In this document: in pieces, positions 1 to 7,801 of the stretch
Position numbering within the stretch: the stretch's first letter is position 1
Layout: every line of letters starts with the position of its first letter
From: Candidatus Falkowiibacteriota bacterium
Lineage (GTDB): Bacteria; Patescibacteriota; Patescibacteriia; Patescibacteriales; UBA12075
Assembly: GCA_030600505.1 (NCBI GenBank)
Contig: JAUVLY010000018.1
Coordinates: 1-10,610, forward strand
Direction of reading: 5' to 3'
DNA: 10,610 nucleotides
Position numbers and translations under genes: made by a program
Notes under the pieces: model-generated
The model's database searches: none
What the model was told of the DNA's origin: nothing
What the model saw: the letters and a program-made list of their open reading frames with translations, nothing else

Positions 1-2942
1 TAATCTTCAATATTATTTACTATCAGGGTGATCGGTTCCAAACGGATTGATTCTTTGCTCCAGGTAATCGCCTCCACGTTAATAGAGTAGGTGCCACTAG
101 ACGGTGTGTCTGCCCAGGAAATAACTATTTGATTGCCCTCAACCGGCTCAGCCGTGGCAATAAATCTTGGCGCATCTCCGCCCTCAACTAAATAAGAAAA
201 GTTAACGCGGGCCAGTGATTTTGGGTTTGTGTTGTTTATGGTTAATGTTAGCGGAAAATCAATGTTGGAAACAGCCAGGCCGCTGCTAGGTGCTACCCAG
301 TTAACTTCAACCGCGCCAACGCTGGTTTGGTTTTCCAGTTTTAAGTTAAATTCTATTTCGCGTATTTTGCAGTTTTCTACATCGTCACAGGCTTTAATTT
401 TTAAATTATGAAAACCATTGGCCAGAAAGTCAACGCGTTTATTCATATTAAAAGGGTAGTCCGTGGTTGAATGAAAGAGGTTGTCGTTGACAATGTAGTC
501 AACGCGTTTAACCCCGCGTACCGAGCTGACCTGGATTCGGACGTCAAGGTTGGGGCCGCTGATTGTTTGGTTATTTCCCGGAGTAACGATACTAATTTGG
601 GGAATATTTTCCGGTTGGTGGACATTATCCATTTCGGTTGGCGGCTTACCGCCAAGTAAGGCGGAGCTGGTTGCGGTGGTGGAGCTGGCCAGATTTTTTT
701 CGGCCCAGGCAAGAACACGCGATTCCCAGAGCTCGAACTGCGGGTCATTGCCCGGGTTTTTTGGTATATCGCCAAGCGGATCCTGGGGGTTAACATAGTA
801 GAGAATAGAGTGCGGCTCAAAGAAAGTTTTTTCTTCAATCAAATGTTCCGGCGTATGTTCGGTTGCCAGAAGTCCGGAAATTTTATCAATTTTTATAACT
901 TGGGCTGTGCCAACCTCGCCGTCCAGAATGGCCTTGTTGGTTTTTTTAATTATTGGTGCTTTAAAGGTTTCTATCGGAGTATCCCCAAGTACTCGTTCCA
1001 TAAAGTCATGCCAGATCGGGGCCGCGACCACGCCGCCGGCCGCGCCTCGTTTCATTTTGGTATTGTCAAAGTTGCCTACCCAGACGCCGGTAACAATCGA
1101 AGGAGTGTAGCCGATGGTCCAGGCATCGCGGTAGTCGTTGGTGGTGCCGGTCTTGGCCGCTACCGGCCGGCTGCCAAGCGTTAGCCAATTACGTTCGCCA
1201 AAAGCGTAGGCCCGGGAAGCGTTGTCGGATAAAATATTGTTAATTAGGCGGGCTATCCCGGGGTTTAGTACTTTTTTATCTTTGTCTTCTTCAAACTCTT
1301 CCAGGATTTTGCCGGTGCTGTCTTCAACCCGGAGAATGCTGGTAATTGGGTGCGATACACCTTCGCGGGCAAAAACGCCAAAAGCATTAGCGTGTTCAAG
1401 GAGTTTTACTTCACCACCACCGAGAACCAGGGATAGGCCATAGCGGTCCCGTTCTTCCAGGCTGGTGTAGCCCAGGTCCTGGGCCAGGTCCAGCACATTG
1501 TCAACTCCGGCCAAATATAGCGCTTTGACTGCTGGGATGTTTAAGGAGCCGGCCAGTGCCTTGCGGATCGTTACCGGTCCGTGTTCGTGTAGGTCATAAT
1601 TATGCGGCTCATAAGGTTCGGCTTTGTCGTTGGAGAAATCAGTTACCACATCATAAAGAATAGTATCGGGCGTATAGCCTCTTTGGAAAGCAGCCGCGTA
1701 TATCAGCGGTTTCATTGAGGAGCCGGGTTGTCTAAGTGACGTGATAATGTTTACTTGTCCGTCAATGTCATCGTCAAAATAGTCCCTAGAGCCGACCATG
1801 GCGAGAATTTGCCCGGTTTTTGGGTCTAGGGAAACTAAGCCGGCATTAGTGGCTTCGTATTGCTCTTCGTTTTTTTCGGCGTGTTCGGTAATTATTTCTT
1901 CGGCAATATTTTGTTTATAGAGATCCAGGGTGGTAATTACCCTAAGACCGCCTTGTTCCACCATTTTTTCGCCATATTTTTCCGAGAGCATTTCCCTCAC
2001 ACACATGACAAAGTGAGGGGCTTTGATGTTTGAGGTGGGGGGTTGGAAATCAAGAATATATTGTTTAGCTTCATCCGCCTGGTCAACAGAAATGAATTTT
2101 TGGTCGACCATTAGGCCAAGAATGTATTGTTGGCGGCCGATTAGCAGGTCGCGATTTGGACCATAGGGCGAGTATTTACTCGGCGCCTGGGGGAGAGCGG
2201 CGAGAATTGCCGCTTCGGCCAGATTAATATCGCGGACGCTTTTGCCAAAATAGAGCTGACTGGCGGCCTCTACGCCGTATGCGGTTGAGCCATAGGGGAT
2301 TTCGTTAAAGTACATGCCCAGTATTTCGTCTTTGGAGTAAGTTTTTTCAATGCGGTAAGCCAATATCCACTCTTTAAGTTTGCGGGTAATAGTGCGTTCG
2401 GATGAAAGAATCGCATTTTTAACAAATTGCTGAGTTAAGGTAGAGCCGCCTGCTATTGGTTTGCCTCTGATTTTATTCCAAACTATACTGCGGAATATTC
2501 CCCAAAGACTTATACCTCCATGTTCGTAGAATTTTTTATCTTCAATGGCGATTGTTGACCATTTAACAAAATCCGGGATCTCTATTAAAGGAATTTCAGT
2601 TCGTTTTTCCTCGCCGTATAACTCAAACAGGACGGTTTCTCCGGTCCGGTCATAGATGCGCGTGCTTTGCGGAACGATGCGTTCGGTAAGTTTGGAAATA
2701 TCCGCAACCCCGCGGGAAACATAGGCAAAAAACGACAGCATTGCCAAGGCAGCGGCGACAAAGAGAACCAACAAACCAAGCAGAAAGCGTTTTTTTAGTT
2801 TTGGCCCGAATATAACCAGGCCCTTTTTTGTGCCGGCAAGGGTTTTGCGCCCCCTTTTACTCGGAGGGGTTTTGCGTCCGCGGCTAACATAGTATTTTTT
2901 CTTACTTTTTCGCCAGGATTGATATTTTCTATTGTTACTCAT
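1..2942 (-). CDS. Class A penicillin-binding protein (PBP1A-type transglycosylase/transpeptidase), 3' end at window edge
   Basis: Bifunctional peptidoglycan synthase: it polymerises lipid II glycan strands and cross-links stem peptides outside the membrane. Reading from the ATG at 2942-2940 the frame stays open for 980 codons to the window edge. Residues 1-52 are a very basic cytoplasmic tail and about 53-76 a single membrane anchor. The GT51 domain shows EDKKFYEHGG (catalytic Glu134), GGSTLTQQ (165-172) and RKLKE (187-191). The transpeptidase shows SSMK (Ser408, Lys411), SLN (Ser466, Asn468) and KTGT (Lys597). Two Ig-like beta domains follow (about 783-868 and 870-980), the first with a Cys852/Cys858 pair that may form a disulphide. 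The last two bases read TA, so the next codon is either a stop (TAA/TAG) or Tyr; the gene may end exactly here. No Shine-Dalgarno sequence precedes the ATG. A weak promoter candidate is TTGGTT (2974-2979), 17 nt, TAATTT (2951-2956). Identification is secure; the C-terminus is unresolved. Confidence 0.95.
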   Translation of the reverse strand, partial: MSNNRKYQSWRKSKKKYYVSRGRKTPPSKRGRKTLAGTKKGLVIFGPKLKKRFLLGLLVLFVAAALAMLSFFAYVSRGVADISKLTERIVPQSTRIYDRTGETVLFELYGEEKRTEIPLIEIPDFVKWSTIAIEDKKFYEHGGISLWGIFRSIVWNKIRGKPIAGGSTLTQQFVKNAILSSERTITRKLKEWILAYRIEKTYSKDEILGMYFNEIPYGSTAYGVEAASQLYFGKSVRDINLAEAAILAALPQAPSKYSPYGPNRDLLIGRQQYILGLMVDQKFISVDQADEAKQYILDFQPPTSNIKAPHFVMCVREMLSEKYGEKMVEQGGLRVITTLDLYKQNIAEEIITEHAEKNEEQYEATNAGLVSLDPKTGQILAMVGSRDYFDDDIDGQVNIITSLRQPGSSMKPLIYAAAFQRGYTPDTILYDVVTDFSNDKAEPYEPHNYDLHEHGPVTIRKALAGSLNIPAVKALYLAGVDNVLDLAQDLGYTSLEERDRYGLSLVLGGGEVKLLEHANAFGVFAREGVSHPITSILRVEDSTGKILEEFEEDKDKKVLNPGIARLINNILSDNASRAYAFGERNWLTLGSRPVAAKTGTTNDYRDAWTIGYTPSIVTGVWVGNFDNTKMKRGAAGGVVAAPIWHDFMERVLGDTPIETFKAPIIKKTNKAILDGEVGTAQVIKIDKISGLLATEHTPEHLIEEKTFFEPHSILYYVNPQDPLGDIPKNPGNDPQFELWESRVLAWAEKNLASSTTATSSALLGGKPPTEMDNVHQPENIPQISIVTPGNNQTISGPNLDVRIQVSSVRGVKRVDYIVNDNLFHSTTDYPFNMNKRVDFLANGFHNLKIKACDDVENCKIREIEFNLKLENQTSVGAVEVNWVAPSSGLAVSNIDFPLTLTINNTNPKSLARVNFSYLVEGGDAPRFIATAEPVEGNQIVISWADTPSSGTYSINVEAITWSKESIRLEPITLIVNNIED

Positions 2943-2962
2943 TTATTTTTAAATTATTTTTT

Positions 2963-3091
2963 TCCCACAAATCAACCAATCTAGCTACAAATACAACAAA
3001 TTTTTATTAACCAGATTAATTGTATTGATTTGCTTGAATTTTAGAGAATGTATTTGTTGTATTTGTGAAAAAAATTCGTTGATTTGTGGGA
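2963..3091. repeat. Two-block imperfect inverted repeat between galT and the PBP gene
   Basis: The outer arms tcccacaaatcaac (2963-2976) and gttgatttgtggga (3078-3091) are exact complements. So are the inner arms acaaatacaacaaat (2987-3001) and atttgttgtatttgt (3052-3066). Short unpaired bulges separate the two blocks and about 50 nt form the loop. The right arm ends directly at the galT stop codon (3092-3094). The structure fills almost the whole gap. It may act as a 3' stabiliser or weak terminator of galT RNA, or be a MITE-like palindromic element. It lacks a clean GC stem followed by a U-run, so it is not called a terminator. Confidence 0.8.
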
Positions 3092-4039
3092 TTATTCTCT
3101 ATAATACTTAGCTGCCACCTCGGGTGACACTGAGTTAATTACCAGACCGGAACCCAGCTCAACCCCGGCCCAGACCGAGTCGCGGGGTTGGATTTTAAGA
3201 TAAAAATGTTGATCCCGGTGAGTCACCACCTGGTGGAGAAAACAATTGAAAGACAGGTCTAGCGCTTGAAGTTTTTTTAGGATTATTTTATAAACGTGGG
3301 CTAAGGCCCGGAACTCCTGGTCGTTTAACTCTGTAATATTATCCAGGTGCCGCTTGGTAAAGAGCCAGGCTTCGTAGTGGTATTCGCTGGCATAGGGCGC
3401 GAAAGCGGCCACATATTTGTCTTCATAGATTTCTCTCTCACCAGCCATTTCTTTTTTGATTATGTCGCAATAGGCGCAGGAGTGGTGTTTGACCTGGTAA
3501 GACTGGGCGGCCATTAGTTCCTCGTGCACGTCCGGTGGCAGGATGTGGGTGGCAAAAATTTGGGAATGGGCGTGGACGATAGTTGCTCCGGATTTGGAGC
3601 CTTGGTTTTTAAGGCAGAGGATGTAGTCAATGTTTTCATTTTGGCTTATAGCCTTGGTGCGGCGGGCATACATGCGTAGGACCAGTTCTACTTGCTGGTC
3701 GCTTAGATTGGCTAGCTCGCGGGAATGGTGGGGGGTTTCCACAATCACCTCTTGAACGCCGTAGGCCTTGTCATTATCAAGCGTTACGGCCGGGAAAACA
3801 TTATCAACCGAGATCACTTGCCAACTGCCATTTTTGTCTTTTATTTTTTCTTTAATATAGCCTTTATGCTCTTTGGCGTAAGCGGCCAGTTTTTCCGGGC
3901 ACAGCACGCATGGAGAAGTACGCTCAATCACGGTTTGTACTTTTATGTCCCGGGGACGTTTAGCCCGGCCTGGGGTAATAATCACATATTTATTCAATAA
4001 ATAAGCCTTGCGAATTTCCGATTTTCTTGCTTGTGCCAT
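3092..4039 (-). CDS. galT: Galactose-1-phosphate uridylyltransferase-like HIT-superfamily nucleotidyltransferase
   Basis: A 315-residue protein with the two-HIT-fold layout of GalT, which moves UMP between UDP-hexose and hexose-1-phosphate through a uridylyl-His intermediate. The N-terminal Cys44-x-x-Cys47 and the later Cys188-x-x-Cys191 look like metal sites. The HxHxQ motif HAHSQ (156-160) supplies the probable nucleophile His158, in place of the HPHGQ typical of E. coli GalT. The second half has HYEAWLFTKRH (221-231), HFYLKIQPR (278-286) and the family's characteristic ending VELGSGLVINSVSPE. Length is slightly below the ~345 residues of E. coli GalT. No Shine-Dalgarno sequence is visible before the ATG. 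It lies downstream of GH130 on the same strand but beyond a terminator and a palindromic repeat, so it probably has its own promoter; none is convincing. The substrate sugar and nucleotide are not proven: relatives of this branch include ADP-glucose:phosphate adenylyltransferases. Confidence 0.85.
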   Translation of the reverse strand: MAQARKSEIRKAYLLNKYVIITPGRAKRPRDIKVQTVIERTSPCVLCPEKLAAYAKEHKGYIKEKIKDKNGSWQVISVDNVFPAVTLDNDKAYGVQEVIVETPHHSRELANLSDQQVELVLRMYARRTKAISQNENIDYILCLKNQGSKSGATIVHAHSQIFATHILPPDVHEELMAAQSYQVKHHSCAYCDIIKKEMAGEREIYEDKYVAAFAPYASEYHYEAWLFTKRHLDNITELNDQEFRALAHVYKIILKKLQALDLSFNCFLHQVVTHRDQHFYLKIQPRDSVWAGVELGSGLVINSVSPEVAAKYYRE

Positions 4040-4077
4040 ATATTGTTAGTTAAAAAGTAAAAGCATAAAGAATAATA

Positions 4078-4157
4078 TGTCATCCTGAGTCCCGCTTCTG
4101 CGGGGCGAAGGATCTCGTGGTATATCCACGGGATTCTTCGCTTCACTCAGAATGACA
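4078..4157. repeat. Palindromic intergenic repeat of the TGTCATyCTGAG type
   Basis: The left arm starts tgtcatcctgagt (4078-4090) and ends ggatctcgtgg (4110-4120). The right arm (4126-4157) reads in reverse complement tgtcattctgagtgaagcg, then aagaatcccgtgg. The loop is tatat. The left arm contains an extra small hairpin, cccgc-ttct-gcggg (4091-4104), that has no partner in the right arm. As I recall, repeats beginning TGTCATyCTGAG with the GAAGCGAAG core are dispersed in many bacterial genomes. Function is unknown; it lies between the GH130 terminator and galT. Confidence 0.85.
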
Positions 4158-4189
4158 GAATAACAGTATATAAGTTATTATAACAAAAG

Positions 4190-4211
4190 ACCGGCATTCT
4201 ATAAAGCCGGT
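4190..4211 (-). terminator. Intrinsic terminator of the GH130 gene
   Basis: Perfect 6-bp stem accggc/gccggt with a 10-nt loop. On the minus strand it is followed by CTTTTGTTATAAT, a U-rich tail. It lies 55 nt after the GH130 stop codon. The other strand has no T-run after the stem. Confidence 0.75.
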
Positions 4212-4266
4212 GTTACTATACTTGATTTAGGGGCTATAAGTCAAATTAAAATGCAAATACCTTGTA

Positions 4267-5235
4267 TTAGGCGTTTAGAATATCATCCAGCTTAGCCGTG
4301 GCAGTACAAATCACTGAATCACCGGCCCCGTAATAGATGCGAAGAAGGTTTTTTTCTAATATTGCCCCATTACAGAAGATTACTTGCGGTAAATATTCTT
4401 TATTTTGGGTAATATCAATCTGCCCGTTAAGCTCATAATCTTTCTTAGGCTCAAAGATCGGCAATTTAGAGCGCTTAAGTATTTTTAAAGGGTTGTGCCG
4501 GTCTAAGAGTAAATATCCCAGACGGTAAGTAACACTTTCATCTACTCCGTGGTATAAAATAAGCCAGCCTTGTTTAGTTCTGATTGGCGGTGGGCCTATT
4601 TCAATATGTACGGAATCAAAGTGTTTGCGCCTGGGCTTCAATAACGGCTCATATTCCGGCACCCAGTTAATTCCATTTTTACTGGTCGCGTACCAGATAA
4701 GGCGGTCGCCGAAAAACATCCAATATTTTCCGTTTAACTTTTCCGGGAAAATGGTGCCGGCCTTAAGCCAGTGATGTTTGGCTTTGTGGTTTGTTTGGGC
4801 CTTGTCCCAGGGCAAGAGGAATTCCCCGGCTCGCTCACTGTCCCAGTTTGGAAAAATTTCATTATGCCTTTGCCAATTTTTTAAATCAGGACTGGTCATT
4901 AAACAAAGCCGAGCCGTTTGCCCGTCATATGCCGTGTAAGGCATAAAAAACTTGTTACCAACCCGACTGATCCGCGGGTCTTCCAGGCCGCGTGATTCAA
5001 TCTTGAGTTTAGATTTAAGAAGCGGTGTTTTGTTTCCGGTAAATTTTTTATTATCAGATGAAACAGCCTGCCCGATACTGGAAATTCCGGATTTGCCAAC
5101 CGCTCGATAAAACAAGTGATATTTATTTTGATAATAAATCGCTCCGGGATTATACACCTTTAGATTTTCCCATTTATTTTTAGTGGGTTTTAAAATTGGG
5201 TTTTTGCTGGAACGAGTGAAAATTTGTTTATCCAT
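4267..5235 (-). CDS. Glycoside hydrolase family 130 (beta-mannoside phosphorylase-like) protein
   Basis: A 322-residue five-bladed beta-propeller protein of the GH130 (former DUF377) type. Characterised members phosphorolyse beta-1,2- or beta-1,4-mannosides, releasing alpha-mannose-1-phosphate. Visible motifs are NPGAIYYQNKYHLFYR (29-44), GLEDPR (83-88, Asp86 being the likely general acid), YWMFFGD (171-177), GPPPIRTKQGWLILYHGV (214-231) and YYGAGD (301-306). Imperfect blade repeats of the type NGKYWMFFGDRLIWYATSKN run through it. There is no signal peptide, so it is cytosolic. It is preceded by an extended -10 element only 9 nt from the ATG and has no Shine-Dalgarno sequence, which suggests a leaderless mRNA. 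Its own terminator follows. With galT downstream, a role in hexose-1-phosphate salvage is plausible. Family assignment is firm; whether it is a phosphorylase or hydrolase, and its linkage, cannot be read from sequence. Confidence 0.9.
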   Translation of the reverse strand: MDKQIFTRSSKNPILKPTKNKWENLKVYNPGAIYYQNKYHLFYRAVGKSGISSIGQAVSSDNKKFTGNKTPLLKSKLKIESRGLEDPRISRVGNKFFMPYTAYDGQTARLCLMTSPDLKNWQRHNEIFPNWDSERAGEFLLPWDKAQTNHKAKHHWLKAGTIFPEKLNGKYWMFFGDRLIWYATSKNGINWVPEYEPLLKPRRKHFDSVHIEIGPPPIRTKQGWLILYHGVDESVTYRLGYLLLDRHNPLKILKRSKLPIFEPKKDYELNGQIDITQNKEYLPQVIFCNGAILEKNLLRIYYGAGDSVICTATAKLDDILNA

Positions 5236-5244
5236 ATTGTTTTA

Positions 5245-5253
5245 ATTATAGCA
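5245..5253 (-). promoter_or_regulatory. Extended -10 promoter of the GH130 gene
   Basis: On the minus strand the sequence reads TGCTATAAT, a consensus extended -10 element ending 9 nt before the ATG. Transcription would begin at or within a few bases of the start codon. The -35 position (about 5268-5273) reads only TTTTTA and lies in the U-tail of the upstream pnp terminator. That weak -35 fits an extended -10 promoter. Confidence 0.6.
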
Positions 5254-5273
5254 AAAAAAGAGATGTATAAAAA

Positions 5274-5304
5274 GACACCGGGTGCCCTTGGGACACCCGG
5301 TGTC
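5274..5304 (-). terminator. Intrinsic terminator of pnp
   Basis: Perfect 11-bp stem gacaccgggtg (5274-5284) / cacccggtgtc (5294-5304) with a 9-nt loop. On the minus strand it is followed directly by TTTTTATA. It lies 22 nt downstream of the pnp stop codon. This is the strongest terminator on the minus strand. Confidence 0.92.
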
Positions 5305-5326
5305 AGAAATATTTTAAGTTGTATTG

Positions 5327-7588
5327 TTATCTGCGTGGGCCGCGGTTGTTAAAGGGTTTTCTGGGGCCACTGTCGTTAAAGCGGCTGCGTCCGCCACCAA
5401 AGCCGCCACCGGTATCTTTACCCTTTTCATTTACCCAAAGCGCTTCATTTTCTTTAAGGCCTTTCATGCTTAGGTTAACTCGGCCTTGGTCGTCTATTTC
5501 TTTAACGCGGACAGTGACCTTATCCCCGATCTCCAGGAAGTCAGCCGGTTTGCTGACGCGGTAAGGCGCTAGCTCGCTCACATGAGCCATGCCGTCGCGT
5601 CCGGGCAGGACCTCGATAAAGGCGCCGATATCCAGCATGCGAACAACCGTACCGGTAAATATTTCTCCGGCAACAATTTCGCGGGTCAGGTCCTTTATCC
5701 ATTTAAGCGCCTTAGCCATTCCTTCCGGAGCTACGCTGGTAACAAACACCCGACCGTCATCTTCAATGTCAATTTCAACTTCGCACTCTTCAATTATTTT
5801 ATTAATTATCTTCCCACCCTGGCCAATCACGTCGCGGATCTTTTCCGGGCTGATCATAAAGGTCTCAACTCGCGGCGCGTAAGGCGAGAGCTCTTTTCTT
5901 GGCTCAGGGATCGCGGCGGTCATTACCTTAAGTATTTCCTCCCGCCCATCCTTGGCCTGCGTTAAAGCTTGTTTAATAATTTCACTTGTTAGGCCATTAG
6001 TTTTAGTGTCCAGCTGAATGGCGGTAATACCGTCTTTTGTTCCGGTTACCTTAAAGTCCATACCGCCCTTACCGTCTTCCAGATCCTGGATGTCGGTTAG
6101 CACTTTCCATTTACTCATATCCTCATTACTGGCTAGGCCAATAGCGACACCGGCCACTGGTTTTTTGATCGGTACACCGGCGTCCATTAGCGATAGGGCC
6201 GAGGCGCAAGTGGAACCCATAGATGAGGAGCCGTTTGAACCCATAGTTTCGCTTACTACGCGGATGGTATAGGGGAATTCATCCTGGTCAGGCATAACCG
6301 GTTCAAGTGCTTTCTCCGCCAAAGCGCCGTGTCCAATGTCTCGTCGGCCCGGGCCGCGCATAAAACGAGCTTCACCGACAGAAAATGGCGGGAAATTATA
6401 GTGATGCATAAAACTTTTGGTACTGTTACCTTCAATACCTTCCAAAGTCTGAGCCAGACCGGGGGCGCCAAGAGTTACGATTGAGAGGATCTGGGTTTCA
6501 CCGCGAGAGAAAAGCCCATCCCCATGAGAACGGGGCAAAAGCGCTACGTCTGAGCTAAGGTCGCGGATCTCGGTTAACTTGCGGCCGTCTACCCGGCGTT
6601 CGTTTTCTATAATTTCGCGGGTTACCTCACTGTCCACCGCTGTTTCAACGGTTTTGTTGATTGCCCATTTTCGATGTTCTTTACTTATGTTTTGTTTGAA
6701 TAAAAATTCATCCAGCCCAACCTTTATCGCTTTAACTGCCAGTTTGCGCTCGCCTTTGCTGTAATAGCTTTTATCAAAAAGGGTTTTGTTAACATTGTCT
6801 TTGAGCCAAGCAATTGCCTGGTCTTTGATTTTGGCCAGTTCTTTTTCGGCTTCAATTTCTTCATTTGATTTTATTTCTTCCTTATTTCCTTTTTCTTTTG
6901 GTTTAACTTCGCTTATTAGTTTTTCGATCAGTTTAACCGCTCCTTGTAATTCTTTTTGTCCGGCAATGATCGCTTCATACATATCATCTTCTTTGACCTC
7001 GCTGGCGCCGGCTTCGACCATAATCGCCTTTTCTTTGGTGCCAGCTACGATTAGATCAAGATCGCTCTTTTCTCTTTGCTCGTAGGTGGGGTTAAACACT
7101 AGTTTTTCCTCCACCCGGCCTACTCGGATACCGCCGATCGGGCCATCCCACTCAACTCCGGAAACAGAAAGGGCCGCGGAAGCGGCCACTAAAGCAACGA
7201 TATCATGATCGTTTTCTTTGTCAGCTGAGAGTACAGTCAATATGACCTGAACCTCTTTTCTGGATTTACCGGAAAAAAGCGGGCGAATTGAACGGTCAAT
7301 CATCCTGCCAGATAGGATACCATCGTCAGTTGGGCGTCCTTCACGCTTGACCCAACGTGAACCCTTAATAATGCCGGCGGCATATAATTTTTCTTCAAGG
7401 TCAACCATTAGCGGGAAGAAGTCGATCCCTTCACGTTCATGGTCGCTTTCAACTACAGTCGCTAAAACCACGGTGTCACCGTACTGTAGGGTTATTGCCG
7501 CGTCTGCTTGTTTGGCCAAAAGGCCGGTTTTAATCGTGAGTGTGCGGCCAAGCCACTCAGTCGAAAAAACTTGTTCGTTTTTCTTCAT
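5327..7588 (-). CDS. pnp: Polyribonucleotide nucleotidyltransferase (PNPase)
   Basis: Phosphorolytic 3'-5' exoribonuclease acting in mRNA turnover as a trimer. The frame is open from an ATG at 7621 (764 codons). The family normally begins close to the motif F-x-x-E-W-x-G-R, so the ATG at 7588 (giving MKKNEQVFSTEWLGR, 753 residues) is preferred; neither start has a good Shine-Dalgarno sequence. Numbered from the 764-residue form, the first RNase PH domain is about 20-230, a charged helical linker about 238-265 and the second RNase PH domain about 345-560. The catalytic core has RSHGDGLFSRGETQ (364-377) and SNGSSSMGSTCASAL (462-476). The likely metal-binding Asp516 and Asp522 sit in DLEDGKGGMDF. 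A KH domain (about 588-645, VIGQGGKIINKI) and an S1 domain (about 652-720) follow. The C-terminal tail is rich in Gly and Arg. A terminator follows. The loop residue before MDF is Gly where most homologues I recall have Asp. Confidence 0.97.
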   Translation of the reverse strand: MKKNEQVFSTEWLGRTLTIKTGLLAKQADAAITLQYGDTVVLATVVESDHEREGIDFFPLMVDLEEKLYAAGIIKGSRWVKREGRPTDDGILSGRMIDRSIRPLFSGKSRKEVQVILTVLSADKENDHDIVALVAASAALSVSGVEWDGPIGGIRVGRVEEKLVFNPTYEQREKSDLDLIVAGTKEKAIMVEAGASEVKEDDMYEAIIAGQKELQGAVKLIEKLISEVKPKEKGNKEEIKSNEEIEAEKELAKIKDQAIAWLKDNVNKTLFDKSYYSKGERKLAVKAIKVGLDEFLFKQNISKEHRKWAINKTVETAVDSEVTREIIENERRVDGRKLTEIRDLSSDVALLPRSHGDGLFSRGETQILSIVTLGAPGLAQTLEGIEGNSTKSFMHHYNFPPFSVGEARFMRGPGRRDIGHGALAEKALEPVMPDQDEFPYTIRVVSETMGSNGSSSMGSTCASALSLMDAGVPIKKPVAGVAIGLASNEDMSKWKVLTDIQDLEDGKGGMDFKVTGTKDGITAIQLDTKTNGLTSEIIKQALTQAKDGREEILKVMTAAIPEPRKELSPYAPRVETFMISPEKIRDVIGQGGKIINKIIEECEVEIDIEDDGRVFVTSVAPEGMAKALKWIKDLTREIVAGEIFTGTVVRMLDIGAFIEVLPGRDGMAHVSELAPYRVSKPADFLEIGDKVTVRVKEIDDQGRVNLSMKGLKENEALWVNEKGKDTGGGFGGGRSRFNDSGPRKPFNNRGPRR

Positions 7589-7748
7589 TGTTTTTGTCTT
7601 GGCCGCCAGATTAAAGAACATTAGACTGTTTCCAAACGTTCTCTCTATCTGTCGACCAAGTAATTATTTAATTAGTTTGTTAAATTATTAATTATTTTGT
7701 AAGGCTAGTAATAAACCTTTATTATTTTAATTTAATTGTTTTTATGGG

Positions 7749-7778
7749 GAGCAAGACACAGAATATGCTGTCTTGCTC
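7749..7778 (-). other. Hairpin between the 141-residue gene and pnp
   Basis: Perfect 10-bp stem gagcaagaca/tgtcttgctc with loop cagaatatgc. It lies 23 nt after the stop codon of the upstream minus-strand gene and about 160 nt before the preferred pnp start. On the minus strand it is followed by CCCATAAAAAC, with no U-run. It may be a 3' stabiliser, a weak terminator or an RNase III site in the pnp leader. E. coli pnp carries such a leader hairpin for autoregulation, but no sequence similarity is claimed. The rest of 7589-7801 is AT-rich with no convincing promoter. Confidence 0.7.
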
Positions 7779-7801
7779 TGGTAAATATCGAAAAGATAGC
7801 A

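Noticed and set aside
810..1184. 124-codon plus-strand open frame
   Set aside because: It is antisense to the transpeptidase domain of the PBP gene, whose catalytic motifs are intact; its product looks like nothing known.
5582..5965. 127-codon plus-strand open frame
   Set aside because: It is a shadow opposite the KH/S1 part of pnp and has no independent support.
7749..7778. Hairpin as an intrinsic terminator of the 141-residue gene
   Set aside because: The stem is good, but the minus strand continues CCCATAAAAAC with no U-run, so it is listed only as a hairpin.
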